DNA from: JALYOK01 sp963840785
Lineage (GTDB): Bacteria > Pseudomonadota > Gammaproteobacteria > Burkholderiales > JALYOK01
DNA: 64,000 bases
Reading direction: 5' to 3'
Assembly: GCA_963840785.1 (NCBI GenBank)
Contig: CAWJAF010000013.1
Span: 365,738 to 429,737, forward strand
Both the position numbers and the translations under genes were made by a program. The notes below the pieces were generated by a model. It did not search any database and was not told the DNA's origin. It saw nothing but the letters and a program-made list of their open reading frames with translations. The number at the start of each line of letters is the position of its first letter. Within the stretch, counting starts at the first letter, position 1. Shown here one piece after another: positions 53,520 through 63,048 of this stretch.

Positions 53520-53820
53520 ACGTGCCCTGCTGCCGCGCGCGGCGGACTATGCAAAGGCGTTCCAGAAGGATTGGGAGCGGTTGTCTCGGTCAGGCCGGTA
53601 CGACATGAACCGGCTCAAGGAGGCCATGTTGCTGTTAATTGCCAACGAGGGCCCATTCGGGCCCGAGTGGCTTGATCATCCATTGGGCGGCGATTGGGAG
53701 GGGCATCGGGAATGCCATATCGGCGGGGACTTTCTGCTGGTATATAAACTCGACGACAGCGGAAAACACGGCCTGATCATTTTTGTACGCGCAGGAACAC
53801 ACTCCGATCTGTTCGAATAA
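53491..53820 (+). CDS. yafQ: YafQ-family mRNA interferase toxin
   Basis: A 109-residue RelE-fold toxin: LLPRAADYAKAFQKDWERLSRSGRYDMNRLKEAMLLLIANEGPFGPEWLDHPLGGDWEGHRECHIGGDFLLVYKLDD...IIFVRAGTHSDLF. Catalytic histidines (DHPL, HREC HIGG, GTHSDLF) are kept. The ATG at 53491 lies 29 bases inside dinJ, and the unusually long MTSKRSAASKRA lead suggests that a later start is possible. It cuts mRNA on the ribosome. Confidence 0.9.
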   Translation: MTSKRSAASKRALLPRAADYAKAFQKDWERLSRSGRYDMNRLKEAMLLLIANEGPFGPEWLDHPLGGDWEGHRECHIGGDFLLVYKLDDSGKHGLIIFVRAGTHSDLFE

Positions 53821-53842
53821 GGTTTTCCGCATTGTTCCTTTA

Positions 53843-53946
53843 TTGAATAATTGGAGGCGGTGGAACGAAATCGAACCGGTGTTCACAACGTTGCAGGCCG
53901 CTACATATTTATACACTTACAGACTTATCCCCCCAATAACCACCCC
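53843..53946. repeat. direct repeat copy B (degenerate tRNA-Cys fragment)
   Basis: It aligns with copy A along TTGAATA..TGGAGGCGG, AATCGAACCGG, TTGCAGGCCGCT.CATA, ACAGACTTATCC and AATAACCACCCC, with several substitutions and small deletions. It lies 23 bases after the yafQ stop, so A and B bracket dinJ-yafQ exactly, 0.93 kb apart. Confidence 0.78.
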
Positions 53947-53989
53947 GACTCTTCTTTCGCCATTCGCCCGCGTCTTTTGCGTTGAATGC

Positions 53990-54009
53990 TGATACAGATT
54001 TCTGTATCA
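53990..54009. promoter_or_regulatory. perfect 20-bp palindromic operator of vapBC
   Basis: TGATACAGATTTCTGTATCA is a perfect palindrome ending seven bases before the antitoxin ATG. No Shine-Dalgarno sequence fits between them, so the transcript may be nearly leaderless. It is a likely binding site of the antitoxin complex. Confidence 0.72.
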
Positions 54010-54016
54010 TTTCGTT

Positions 54017-54256
54017 ATGAAAACGACCCTTAACCTAAACGATGATCTCGTTGCTCAGGCAAAAGCAGTGGCGACAAAAGAACGCATTACATTGACCAAG
54101 ATGATTGAAGAAGGACTCGTTTTACGTCTGCGTCGACGCCGAAACCGCCCTGCCCGCAAGCTCACGGAATTGCCTGTCTCGTCTAAGCGCGGTGGATTAC
54201 GTTCCGGGATCGACGCCACAAGTAATCAATCGCTGCTTGATGCAGCCGATGCATGA
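54017..54256 (+). CDS. VapB-like antitoxin (DUF2191 type)
   Basis: A 79-residue protein: MKTTLNLNDDLVAQAKAVATKERITLTKMIEEGLVLRLRRRR, an RHH DNA-binding domain, then a proline/arginine and serine-rich tail. The stop overlaps the toxin ATG (ATGA). Confidence 0.85.
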   Translation: MKTTLNLNDDLVAQAKAVATKERITLTKMIEEGLVLRLRRRRNRPARKLTELPVSSKRGGLRSGIDATSNQSLLDAADA

Positions 54257-54690
54257 CCCCTGACGTTAATCTCCTCGTTGCCGCTTTTCGCGGCGATCAC
54301 TCACACCATCGAGTTGCGCGAAATTGGCTTACGCAAGCGCGAGAAGCGTGTGCAGAAGGACGTCATTCGCTGGTCTTGTTGCCGATGGTCGTGACAGCGT
54401 TTCTTAGGCTCGTCACCAATAATCGCGTTTTCACAAACCCAGACACTATGGCGGATGCAATTGCCTTCTTGGACGCCGTTGTAGACTCACCAGATGTGGA
54501 GTTAGGTGTTTGCGGCGCCGAGTGGCCTGCGCTGCGCACGACCCTACTTCGGCTCGCACTCAAAGGTAATCTCGTTACCGATGCTTGGATTGCTGCGGCG
54601 GTTCAAGCTAAATCGGAGCACTTAGTTACATTTGATCGCGATTTCGTTCGGCTACTTCCCGCTCGCGATGTAACAATACTTGAGCTCTGA
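54253..54690 (+). CDS. VapC-like PIN-domain toxin
   Basis: A 145-residue PIN protein: MTPDVNLLVAAFRGDHSHHRVARNWL, LVLLPMVVTAFLRLVTNNRVF, then GNLVTDAWIAAAVQAKSEHLVTFDRDFVRLL. The conserved acidic residues (PDVN, TDAW, TFDRDF) fit a nuclease of the TA-associated subgroup that pairs with DUF2191-type antitoxins. Confidence 0.87.
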   Translation: MTPDVNLLVAAFRGDHSHHRVARNWLTQAREACAEGRHSLVLLPMVVTAFLRLVTNNRVFTNPDTMADAIAFLDAVVDSPDVELGVCGAEWPALRTTLLRLALKGNLVTDAWIAAAVQAKSEHLVTFDRDFVRLLPARDVTILEL

Positions 54691-55235
54691 TCCGGTGGCG
54701 CAGCGCCGACACCTTTCCTGAGTCCACGAACCAATAGTTCGCGGCTGGCTTGAAAATTTGAGTGTTTTCGCGCGTGTTCCAAATCGTTGCCACCGGAACT
54801 CGCCTCGTGTAGCCCGACTGTTATGTCCGAGTTTTTTGTTGAACGGAGAGTTTCAATTTCTTTGCCGACAAAATTCGCTGAATGGCAAAAACACCATTTA
54901 AACTGCGCGCTGAAATTTTCGCTCGCTATCGAAACGGCCATAAAGCGGAAATTCAATAATCAAAACTGACTGCCTAAAACCCGCCATTTGGAAGCGATTA
55001 CAAGTCGGTAGGCCCCGAAAGAGAAATTCGTACCAGCGCCCACTTCGTCGAGATTCCACAAACCAACCATCGCAAGCACCCTCGACGGGAAGAGTCGAAT
55101 TAATGTGAAGAAGATAAGCCCGCGCTGCAGGCGCAGTATCTCGGACGAAAGCTTCGTGCCGGCTCACGAGGTCTCCGTTGCCGGAACTTCTCCGGACGCG
55201 GATACTCAATGCTGTTGACACAAGTAAATTTAGTG
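54691..55235. other. 545-base stretch without a recognised gene
   Basis: Open frames exist on both strands (for example 54898-55239 minus), but none has a family signature, ribosome site or composition I trust. It separates the toxin-antitoxin loci from the efflux cassette. Confidence 0.4.
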
Positions 55236-55466
55236 TCAAATGCTGTGCTCTAATGTCTCAAGCTTTTTGGGTTGCGAGTACTCCGTCAGTCTTTGAAACC
55301 ACATCACCTCAACAAAGTCACCACTGATAACCAGATGCTCATCGTGTAGGGCTGCCAGAAAGGCTTCTTTGCCATCCTTTGCGGAAAGAATGGCATACCC
55401 CTTGGCAGCATCTCTAAAAGTCATGGTGAACTTCGGATTGCTAGTGAGTCCAGCGCTAGAGCTCAC
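55236..55466 (-). pseudogene. truncated copy of the SCP2-like gene
   Basis: The minus strand reads GLTSNPKFTMTFRDAAKGYAILSAKDGKEAFLAALHDEHLVISGDFVEVMWFQRLTEYSQPKK. This is nearly the same as residues 59-122 of the complete gene at 59188-59562, and the nucleotide sequence is nearly identical over about 200 bases. The N-terminal half of the protein is missing and is replaced by the efflux cassette edge. Both copies have the same orientation. Confidence 0.8.
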
Positions 55467-55496
55467 CTCGATCTCGCCCTGTATTTTCAGACGGGC

Positions 55497-56675
55497 TCAA
55501 CGCTCGAGTGCGACCTTGACGGTCACTGACAGGCCAGGGCGCAGTCGGTCCAGACCGGCCTGCTTCGGCTCGAAGCGAATCCGCACCGGCACCCGCTGCA
55601 CAATCTTTGTGAAGTTGCCGGTACCCGGCTCGAACGGCAGAAGCGCGAAGCGCGAGCCGGATCCGGGCGCCAAGCTATCGACGGTGCCCGTGAACGCGAG
55701 ATCGGGGAAGGCGTCGACTTTGATTTGTGCCCGTTGGCCGGGACGCATGCGGCCGGTCTGAGTTTCCTTAAAGTTTGCGGTGACGTAGAGTGCATGCAAC
55801 GGTACCAGCATTAGCAAGCGCGTGCCTGGTTGGACATAGTCGCCTTGCTGTACCTGGCGGTTGCCAACTACGCCGTCGACGGGCGCGACGATTACCGCAT
55901 GTCGCTGCTCCTGCCGCGCAAGATCGAGCATCGCACGGGCGCGCTCTACGTTTGCTTCGGCCTTCTGCAGCGCAGAATGTAGCGTTGCGCGCTTTGCCTG
56001 CGTCACCTTTGCCGAGTGGCGCGAAACACCTAACAACGCAATGCTCCGGGTAACATCGGCTTGCCCGGTGATCGCGGCAGCACGATACGCATCGCCTGCG
56101 CTCGCAGCAACAAAGCTGCGAGCCACGAGGTCTTCGTAACGCTTGCGATCGGCCAACGCGCGTTCGGCTTGCGCCTTGGCCGCGCGGATCGAACTCTCGG
56201 CCGCACGCACATTGGAAGCGGCCAGCTGCTCTTCCGCGTCCAAGCTAACCAAGGCGGCTCTTGCCGAAGCTACACCGGCAACAGCGTCTGCCAGTTCGGC
56301 AGTTGCTGTAGCGCCGCGCGCGTCGAATTCCTCCGGATCAATCTTCACTAGCGGCTCACCGGCATGGACGGCCTGATTGTCCTGCACCAGCACCTGCGCA
56401 ACTAAACCGCGCACCTTAGGCGCAACGGTCGTGGCGTCGGCGCTGATGTACGCGGAATCGGTGGATTGCGTCGAAGCCGGCGCAAGAATATAGATGGCGC
56501 CTGCGATCGCCGCGGCGATCGCGCATGCACCCACAATTAACGTTCGATGTGCGGGCAGTGAGAAGCGCATCGTCGCCTTAGGAGTGGGCTGGGGTCGAGT
56601 TCTTCGGTAATCGTGTGCCGGATTGCTGTCTTGGTCGTGCTCATGTGCCACAACCGCGAGCGGAGGGCGGGACAT
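55497..56675 (-). CDS. HlyD/EmrA-type membrane fusion protein
   Basis: A 392-residue periplasmic adaptor. One N-terminal membrane anchor (RTLIVGACAIAAAIAGAIYIL) is followed by a biotinyl-lipoyl-like strand (VAPKVRGLVAQVLVQDNQAVHAGEPLVKIDPEEFDARGAT). Next come a long coiled-coil hairpin (residues about 105-245), IVAPVDGVVGNRQVQQGDYVQPGTRLLMLVPLHALYVTANFKETQ and the C-terminal barrel. It works with the divergent MFS pump to expel drugs across both membranes. Confidence 0.9.
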   Translation of the reverse strand: MSRPPLAVVAHEHDQDSNPAHDYRRTRPQPTPKATMRFSLPAHRTLIVGACAIAAAIAGAIYILAPASTQSTDSAYISADATTVAPKVRGLVAQVLVQDNQAVHAGEPLVKIDPEEFDARGATATAELADAVAGVASARAALVSLDAEEQLAASNVRAAESSIRAAKAQAERALADRKRYEDLVARSFVAASAGDAYRAAAITGQADVTRSIALLGVSRHSAKVTQAKRATLHSALQKAEANVERARAMLDLARQEQRHAVIVAPVDGVVGNRQVQQGDYVQPGTRLLMLVPLHALYVTANFKETQTGRMRPGQRAQIKVDAFPDLAFTGTVDSLAPGSGSRFALLPFEPGTGNFTKIVQRVPVRIRFEPKQAGLDRLRPGLSVTVKVALER

Positions 56676-56694
56676 TTACCTGTTTCTTGCTATT

Positions 56695-56733
56695 CATTGT
56701 ATGATGCACATAATATAAACGCGATAATACATT
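56695..56733. promoter_or_regulatory. putative operator between the divergent efflux genes
   Basis: ATTGTATGATGCAC and, 10 bases on, CGCGATAATACATTA form an imperfect inverted repeat (ATTGTATgATgC against TAATGTATtATcGC). A similar ATATGATGATAC stands before the TetR gene at about 58471. These may be TetR binding sites controlling both transcripts. Confidence 0.45.
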
Positions 56734-56828
56734 AGGAGCCTAACTTGTCAAGCACGCCTGTGCTTGAGATCCTTCATATGATTTCGATAATTTTTAAAGC
56801 ACAACTTACCCGATAGTAGAAACAGATC

Positions 56829-58424
56829 ATGAACGAGACCACCGCGGCGCAGAACGACATCGCTGATCCGGCGACAATGCCAACCGCGCGCAAGTATCTC
56901 ATTTTCGGCGTGATGGCCTTCGGTCAGTTCATGGCGCAGATCGACATTCAAATCGTTGCTGCCTCCTTGAACGAGGTGCAGGCTGGCCTGTCTGCCGGAC
57001 CGGACGAGATGAGCTGGGTCCAGACGGCTTATCTCATAGCGGAACTGGTGATGATTCCCTTCTCCGCATTTCTTACCCAAGCGATGTCGACGCGCTGGTT
57101 GTTCGCGGCGTCTGCGGGGCTGTTCACGCTGTGCAGCGTGCTGTGCGGACTCGCCTGGAGCATCGAATCCATGACGGTGTTCCGCGCGCTGCAGGGTTTC
57201 ACCGGCGGCGCGATGATCCCGACGGTATTCGTGGTCGGCTTCATGCTTTTTTCCGGTAAACAGCGGGCGATGATCCCGGCGATTCTCGGTCTGGTTTCGG
57301 TGCTCGCGCCGACGCTCGGCCCTACGGTCGGTGGGCTCATCACCGAGTATATTAACTGGCGCTGGATATTCTTCATCAATATCGTCCCCGGCATCGCCGT
57401 CACCGCGCTGGCGATTCGCTTCCTGCGCGTCGATCGGGCCGACCCAGCCATGCTGCGGCGTATCGATTGGCTGCACCTCCTCGCGATGGCGGTGTTCCTA
57501 GGTGGCCTACAGTACGTGCTGGAGGAAGGCCCGCGGCTCGATTGGTTCGGCGATAGCACTATCATGATCAGCGCCTGGGTGTCACTGGTCGCATTCGTGC
57601 TTTTCCTGGAGCGCACTTTCTTCTCCGCCACTCCGATTATTAAGCTGACCCCCTTTCGCCGGCCCAGCTTCGTCTTCGCCTGCGTGTTTAACCTAGTGAT
57701 CGGCTTCGGTATGTTTGCCTCGACCTATCTGATTCCGGTCTTCCTGGGCCGAGTAGCTGGCTTCAATAGCCTGCAGATTGGCACGACAGTATTCGTTGTC
57801 GGGTTGGCGCAGATCGTCAGCACGATGATCGCGGCACCGCTTTCTCAGAAGATCGACAGCCGCTTCATCATTGCCGTCGGATTGCCGCTATTCGCCTTCA
57901 GCCTATGGCTCACCTCCCAGGTGACATCGCAGTGGGGCTTCGCCGAGTTCCTGGTCCCGCAGCTCCTACGCGGACTGTCGTTGATGTTGTGCATCGTGCC
58001 GAGTGTCAGCTTGGCGCTGGCTGGGTTCGGCGGTGTGGAGTTGCGCTATGCCTCTGGCCTGTTCAATCTGATGCGCCCTCTCGGCGGCGCCATTGGAATC
58101 GCGTTGGTCAACACCGCATTGCAGGATAATACGCGCGTCGCTATGGCACGTTTCGGTGAGACGCTGGGGCACTCCGCGCGCGTATTCAATGACGCGATCG
58201 CCGGCATGACGCAGCGGCTGGCAACCGTCACGCCCGACCCAGCGCAGGCTCTGCTGGAAGCGCAAGGCATCATCACGCGATCCATCAGCCGGCAGGCCGT
58301 CACGGTTGCGTTCGACGACGTCTTCCGTGTGATGTGTTGGATGTTCGTGGCGGCCATGCTGATGGTGCCATTCGCTAAACGCAGCTCAGGCAATGTTAAG
58401 CCATCGCCCGCCGACTCTCACTGA
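56829..58424 (+). CDS. MFS drug efflux transporter, DHA2 (EmrB/QacA) family
   Basis: A 531-residue inner-membrane proton-coupled exporter with about 14 membrane segments. Motifs: FGVMAFGQFMAQIDIQIVAASLNEVQAGL (TM1), WVQTAYLIAELVMIPFSAFLTQAMSTRWLF (motif A region), FRALQGFTGGAMIPTVF and LGPTVGGLITEYINWRWIFFINIVPG (motif C region). It is probably partnered by the divergently encoded HlyD protein. The ATG follows a weak ribosome site. Confidence 0.92.
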   Translation: MNETTAAQNDIADPATMPTARKYLIFGVMAFGQFMAQIDIQIVAASLNEVQAGLSAGPDEMSWVQTAYLIAELVMIPFSAFLTQAMSTRWLFAASAGLFTLCSVLCGLAWSIESMTVFRALQGFTGGAMIPTVFVVGFMLFSGKQRAMIPAILGLVSVLAPTLGPTVGGLITEYINWRWIFFINIVPGIAVTALAIRFLRVDRADPAMLRRIDWLHLLAMAVFLGGLQYVLEEGPRLDWFGDSTIMISAWVSLVAFVLFLERTFFSATPIIKLTPFRRPSFVFACVFNLVIGFGMFASTYLIPVFLGRVAGFNSLQIGTTVFVVGLAQIVSTMIAAPLSQKIDSRFIIAVGLPLFAFSLWLTSQVTSQWGFAEFLVPQLLRGLSLMLCIVPSVSLALAGFGGVELRYASGLFNLMRPLGGAIGIALVNTALQDNTRVAMARFGETLGHSARVFNDAIAGMTQRLATVTPDPAQALLEAQGIITRSISRQAVTVAFDDVFRVMCWMFVAAMLMVPFAKRSSGNVKPSPADSH

Positions 58425-58502
58425 AATCGCCAAGCCATGTCTGCAATGGACTCCACGTTGGCGCAGTTGATATGATGATACTTATTGCAATGGGAGGTTA
58501 GC

Positions 58503-59099
58503 GTGCGTTACGTTCTTGAACACAAACAACTGACACGCAAGAAGGTTGTGCGTGAGGCCGCCATTGCGATACGTGAACACGGGCCAGATCGCATCGGCAT
58601 TGCCAGCCTGATGGCAAAAGCCGGGCTTACCCACGGGGGTTTCTACGCTCACTTCAAGTCCAAGGATGAACTCGTGGCCGAAGCGATCTCGCACATGTTC
58701 GATGAACGCTATGAGGCCTTTCTGAAGCACATGGAAGGCGTGGAGCCCGCGCGGGGGCTTGCGGCATTTGTTGATCGCTACCTGAGCGTGCGTCTTCGCA
58801 ATCGACCGAACGAAGGCTGTCCGTTACCAAGCCTTTCCGGCGATCTCGCGCGCATGCCGGCCGCTGCGCGCAAGCGGTTCGAGGCCGGCACGCGCCGGCT
58901 CACTGACTCGATCGCCGACAAGCTACGGGCGATAAAGCGCCCGCATCCCGACGCACTCGCGGCGTCCGTACTCTCCGAGATGGTAGGTGCGATGGCGATT
59001 GCGCGCGCCATGTCAGACAGCGCGCGGTCGGAGCAGATTCTCAAGGATACTCGCGACAGCGTTAAGGCGCGCATGGGACTAGCGAAATTTAATATTTAA
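58503..59099 (+). CDS. TetR/AcrR-family repressor
   Basis: A 198-residue regulator: LTRKKVVREAAIAIREHGPDRIGIASLMAKAGLTHGGFYAHFKSKDELVAEAI, a typical TetR HTH, followed by a ligand-binding domain with EGCPLPSLSGDLARMPAAARKRFEAGTRRL (the GCPL subgroup). The GTG start at 58503 lies seven bases after GGGAGG. It most likely represses the upstream MFS and HlyD genes until an inducer binds. Confidence 0.9.
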   Translation: MRYVLEHKQLTRKKVVREAAIAIREHGPDRIGIASLMAKAGLTHGGFYAHFKSKDELVAEAISHMFDERYEAFLKHMEGVEPARGLAAFVDRYLSVRLRNRPNEGCPLPSLSGDLARMPAAARKRFEAGTRRLTDSIADKLRAIKRPHPDALAASVLSEMVGAMAIARAMSDSARSEQILKDTRDSVKARMGLAKFNI

Positions 59100-59187
59100 T
59101 TCACGAGCAATTCTAAGCAACACTTTTATGCATCCAGGCACGACGAATTTTCCTGTTCAGTCGATACAGTTAAATCTTGTGATCCAA

Positions 59188-59562
59188 TTACCTCACTTTT
59201 TTTGGTTGCAAGTATTCCGTCAGTCCTTGAAACCACATCACCTCAACGAAATCACCACTGATAACCAGGTCCTCATCGTGCAGGGCTGCCAGAAAGGCTT
59301 CTTTGCTATCCTTAGCGGAAAGAATGGCAAACCCCTTGGCAGCATCTTTAAAAGTCATGGTGAACTTCGGATTGCCCGTGAGTCCGGCAATAGAGCTCAC
59401 TTTGCCATTTTTGATGCTGAAATGACGGCCAATTCCGTCGACGGTTTGAATCTGAAATACAAGATCTTTTCCTGCCACATACTTGGCGCATGCGGGGCTT
59501 TTTTTGACTGCTCTTTGTAGCAGTTTGGTCAAGGCCCATAGTAAGAATTTGAACTTCAGCAT
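59188..59562 (-). CDS. SCP2 sterol-carrier-like small protein (complete copy)
   Basis: A 124-residue protein: VAGKDLVFQIQTVDGIGRHFSIKNGKVSSIAGLTGNPKFTMTFKDAAKGFAILSAKDSKEAFLAALHDEDLVISGDFVEVMWFQGLTEYLQPKK. The pattern (lipid-binding fold, N-P-K-F-T-M-T-F) matches the SCP2 group. Function is unknown, probably lipid or fatty-acyl binding. A 5'-truncated duplicate lies at 55236-55466, on the other side of the efflux cassette. Confidence 0.75.
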   Translation of the reverse strand: MLKFKFLLWALTKLLQRAVKKSPACAKYVAGKDLVFQIQTVDGIGRHFSIKNGKVSSIAGLTGNPKFTMTFKDAAKGFAILSAKDSKEAFLAALHDEDLVISGDFVEVMWFQGLTEYLQPKKVR

Positions 59563-59608
59563 GATGGTTTGCTTTCTTTAAATTTGCCTCGTGCGTCTCG
59601 AATACGTT

Positions 59609-60454
59609 CTACTCGCCAAGAAATTGGATGGCGTGCTTCAAGAACCGCTCAGGGTACTGGAATTGAGGTGCGTGGCCGGCATCCGGGTAGATGAACAACT
59701 GCGCATTCGGGATGTTCTGGGACATATACCAGGAATTGACTGACGGAATCATCACGTCATTCGTTCCGTTCAGGATGAACGTCGGCTGCTTGATTTCGCG
59801 CAAATGCGCGAACGGCGCTTTGGGATCCAGTTTCGGCAAGTAGTACATGTTTGCCTCGATCTGGGCCTGTATCACTGCGGGGGAACTGGGTGGATCTTGA
59901 TCCACGCGCTGGTGACGGCGCTTCCAGAAGTCGTGTCCGGCCTGTTTCGCGGCCTCGGATCGGCCGAAGAAAAGGAACAAGATATCGTCCACTGTCGGAA
60001 CGGGTCGCGGCGCCGCTTCCAGCACACCGGGATCCGAATCCGGATTCCCGCCGCGTGGCCCGGTTCCCAGCAGCATGAGCTTGCGAACCAAATCGGGATG
60101 GCGTCGGGTGAGATCCTGAGCCTGAAAGCCACCAAGCGAGAAACCCAATACATCAATCCTGCGAAGTCCAAGTGCTCGAATGACCGCCGCCGCGTCATCG
60201 GCCATATGTTCAATTCGGGTACGAGGCTTACCGGAAGTCGATGCAATTCCGCGACCGTTGTACAGGATCACCTCGCGCCCTGCGGCTAAACCGTCCGTCA
60301 TGAGCGGGTCCCAATGGTCCATTCCACCACGGAAATGTTGCAGGAAGAACAATGGCGGTTGGTCCGTCGTATTATTGCCCCAGCGGCGATAGGCGAACTT
60401 GTCGCCATCGAATTCCACGAAGCGGGTCGGGGCGGTGAGATGTGTATCGGTCAT
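59609..60454 (-). CDS. alpha/beta hydrolase
   Basis: A 281-residue cytoplasmic hydrolase. The nucleophile elbow is DVLGFSLGGFQAQDLTRRHPDLVRKLMLLGTGP (G-x-S-x-G). The oxyanion region is FFLQHFRGGMDHWDPLMTDGLAAGREVILYNGRG, and the C-terminal His is in IYPDAGHAPQFQYPERFLKHAIQFL. The ATG at 60454 (MTDTHLTAPTRFVEF) is preferred over one 39 bases upstream. A second, related hydrolase precedes it. Substrate unknown. Confidence 0.88.
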   Translation of the reverse strand: MTDTHLTAPTRFVEFDGDKFAYRRWGNNTTDQPPLFFLQHFRGGMDHWDPLMTDGLAAGREVILYNGRGIASTSGKPRTRIEHMADDAAAVIRALGLRRIDVLGFSLGGFQAQDLTRRHPDLVRKLMLLGTGPRGGNPDSDPGVLEAAPRPVPTVDDILFLFFGRSEAAKQAGHDFWKRRHQRVDQDPPSSPAVIQAQIEANMYYLPKLDPKAPFAHLREIKQPTFILNGTNDVMIPSVNSWYMSQNIPNAQLFIYPDAGHAPQFQYPERFLKHAIQFLGE

Positions 60455-60496
60455 ATCGGAATCTTTCTGTGATTGAGAGAGAACTGCGTGCACAGG

Positions 60497-61460
60497 CTAT
60501 CGCGCGAGGAATGCAAGCGACTTCAGGACGAAGTCGTCATGGAACTGAAACACTGCGCCATGACCGGCATCGGGATAGATGATGAGCTCGCTGTTGGGAA
60601 GCCGCCGCGCAAGGTCGTGGGTGTTCTTCGTCGGAACCATCCGATCATCGTCACCATTGACCACGAGCACGGGATGCTTTACGACGGACAGATCCATAGG
60701 TTTTTTAGAGCCCCAAACGCGCAAAGCCGTTAGTTGCGCCATAAACGCGCTGCACAGCTGATTTCTTTGTCACGGTTTTCCGAGCGTTCTTTCAAACGCG
60801 CCAGAAACGCTTTACCTGCCTCGATGCCGCTAGGCGTGCGTGTGAAGAACAGGAACTGCTTGGGATCCTGACCCGTAAAGAAGCCCCGCAGCATGTCGTA
60901 AACGGTCACGCCCGCCACTGAACTGATCCCTGCGCCGCCAGCTGGACCTGTCCCCGCGAGAATCATCTTGCGGACGAGTTGCGGCTCCTTCAGCACCATT
61001 TCCTGGGCGATCATTCCACCCAGCGAAAACCCCAACAGGTCGACCTGCTTGAATCCCATGGCTTTGATGAAGGTGATGGCATCGTCTCGCCATTTGCTCC
61101 ATCGAATTCGACGGCTGAGCCGCTGGATGCCCCGATGCCGCGGTTGTCGAATGCGATCACATGATGCTTCGCGGCAATGCCATCCACGATCCGGGGGTCC
61201 CAGTTGTCTAGCACTGCGGCGAGGTGGACGAGGAAAACCACCGGCGTGCCACCATTGCTCTTCCCAAGCTCGCGGTACGCAAAGTTCACGCCGCCTGCCG
61301 TGATGGTTTGCGTTGGAACGTTCGACCAGTTGCGCCCCGACTCTTGACTGACTGGCGGTGTACTTGTCTTCGCGCCATCGTTCGCGTGAAAAACGCAGGA
61401 TGACATGAGTGGCGCTGCCAGAGCGAACGCCAAGACAGCTGTTTTCAGTTGATTGCGCAT
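60497..61460 (-). pseudogene. exported alpha/beta hydrolase broken by several frameshifts
   Basis: It starts MRNQLKTAVLAFALAAPLMSSCVFH, with a signal or lipoprotein-like leader. VNFAYRELGKSNGGTPVVFLVHLAAVLDNWDPRIVDGIAAKHHVIAFDNRGIGASSG follows. The frame then changes near 61105 and 61096. The middle has DLLGFSLGGMIAQEMVLKEPQLVRKMILAGTG, and after another shift near 60740 the end has VLVVNGDDDRMVPTKN and IYPDAGHGAVFQFHDDFV. All catalytic elements survive, split over three frames. It is a paralogue of the hydrolase just downstream. Confidence 0.75.
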
Positions 61461-61630
61461 TGCATGGATCTCCAGTGTTTAGAATCAGTGGATAAAGGGA
61501 AAACTGCAGCCGTGGCCGCCTGTCAACTTGGGCAAGGTGTCTGTGTCTTTTTGCACAACTGCGAGAGGACACCTGTGCCGATTTCTACGAGGTTGGCATT
61601 GCGGCAAACACGCGGAGGGCTGGCTCACTG

Positions 61631-62896
<1,266 letters not shown>

Positions 62897-63048
62897 AGTT
62901 CCTCCGAAGTGAGATGGTGCCGCGGGCGGCTTTCGCGGTAAGGACGACAGTATTTTCGTTTTTCATTTGAGGTTCCAGGGGTTAAATCGCGATAAAAATA
63001 TGATGGTAGTCATATGAATGAAGGTGCCATTGCGTTGAAGGTGGTGAT

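Noticed and set aside
52911..53946. Integron cassette array with attC sites
   Set aside because: The repeats are tRNA-Cys derived and lack the R'/R'' core sites and stem structure of attC.
54603..55239. Minus-strand frames of 113-117 residues after vapC
   Set aside because: One overlaps the end of vapC in antisense. The other lacks a ribosome site and any family signature.
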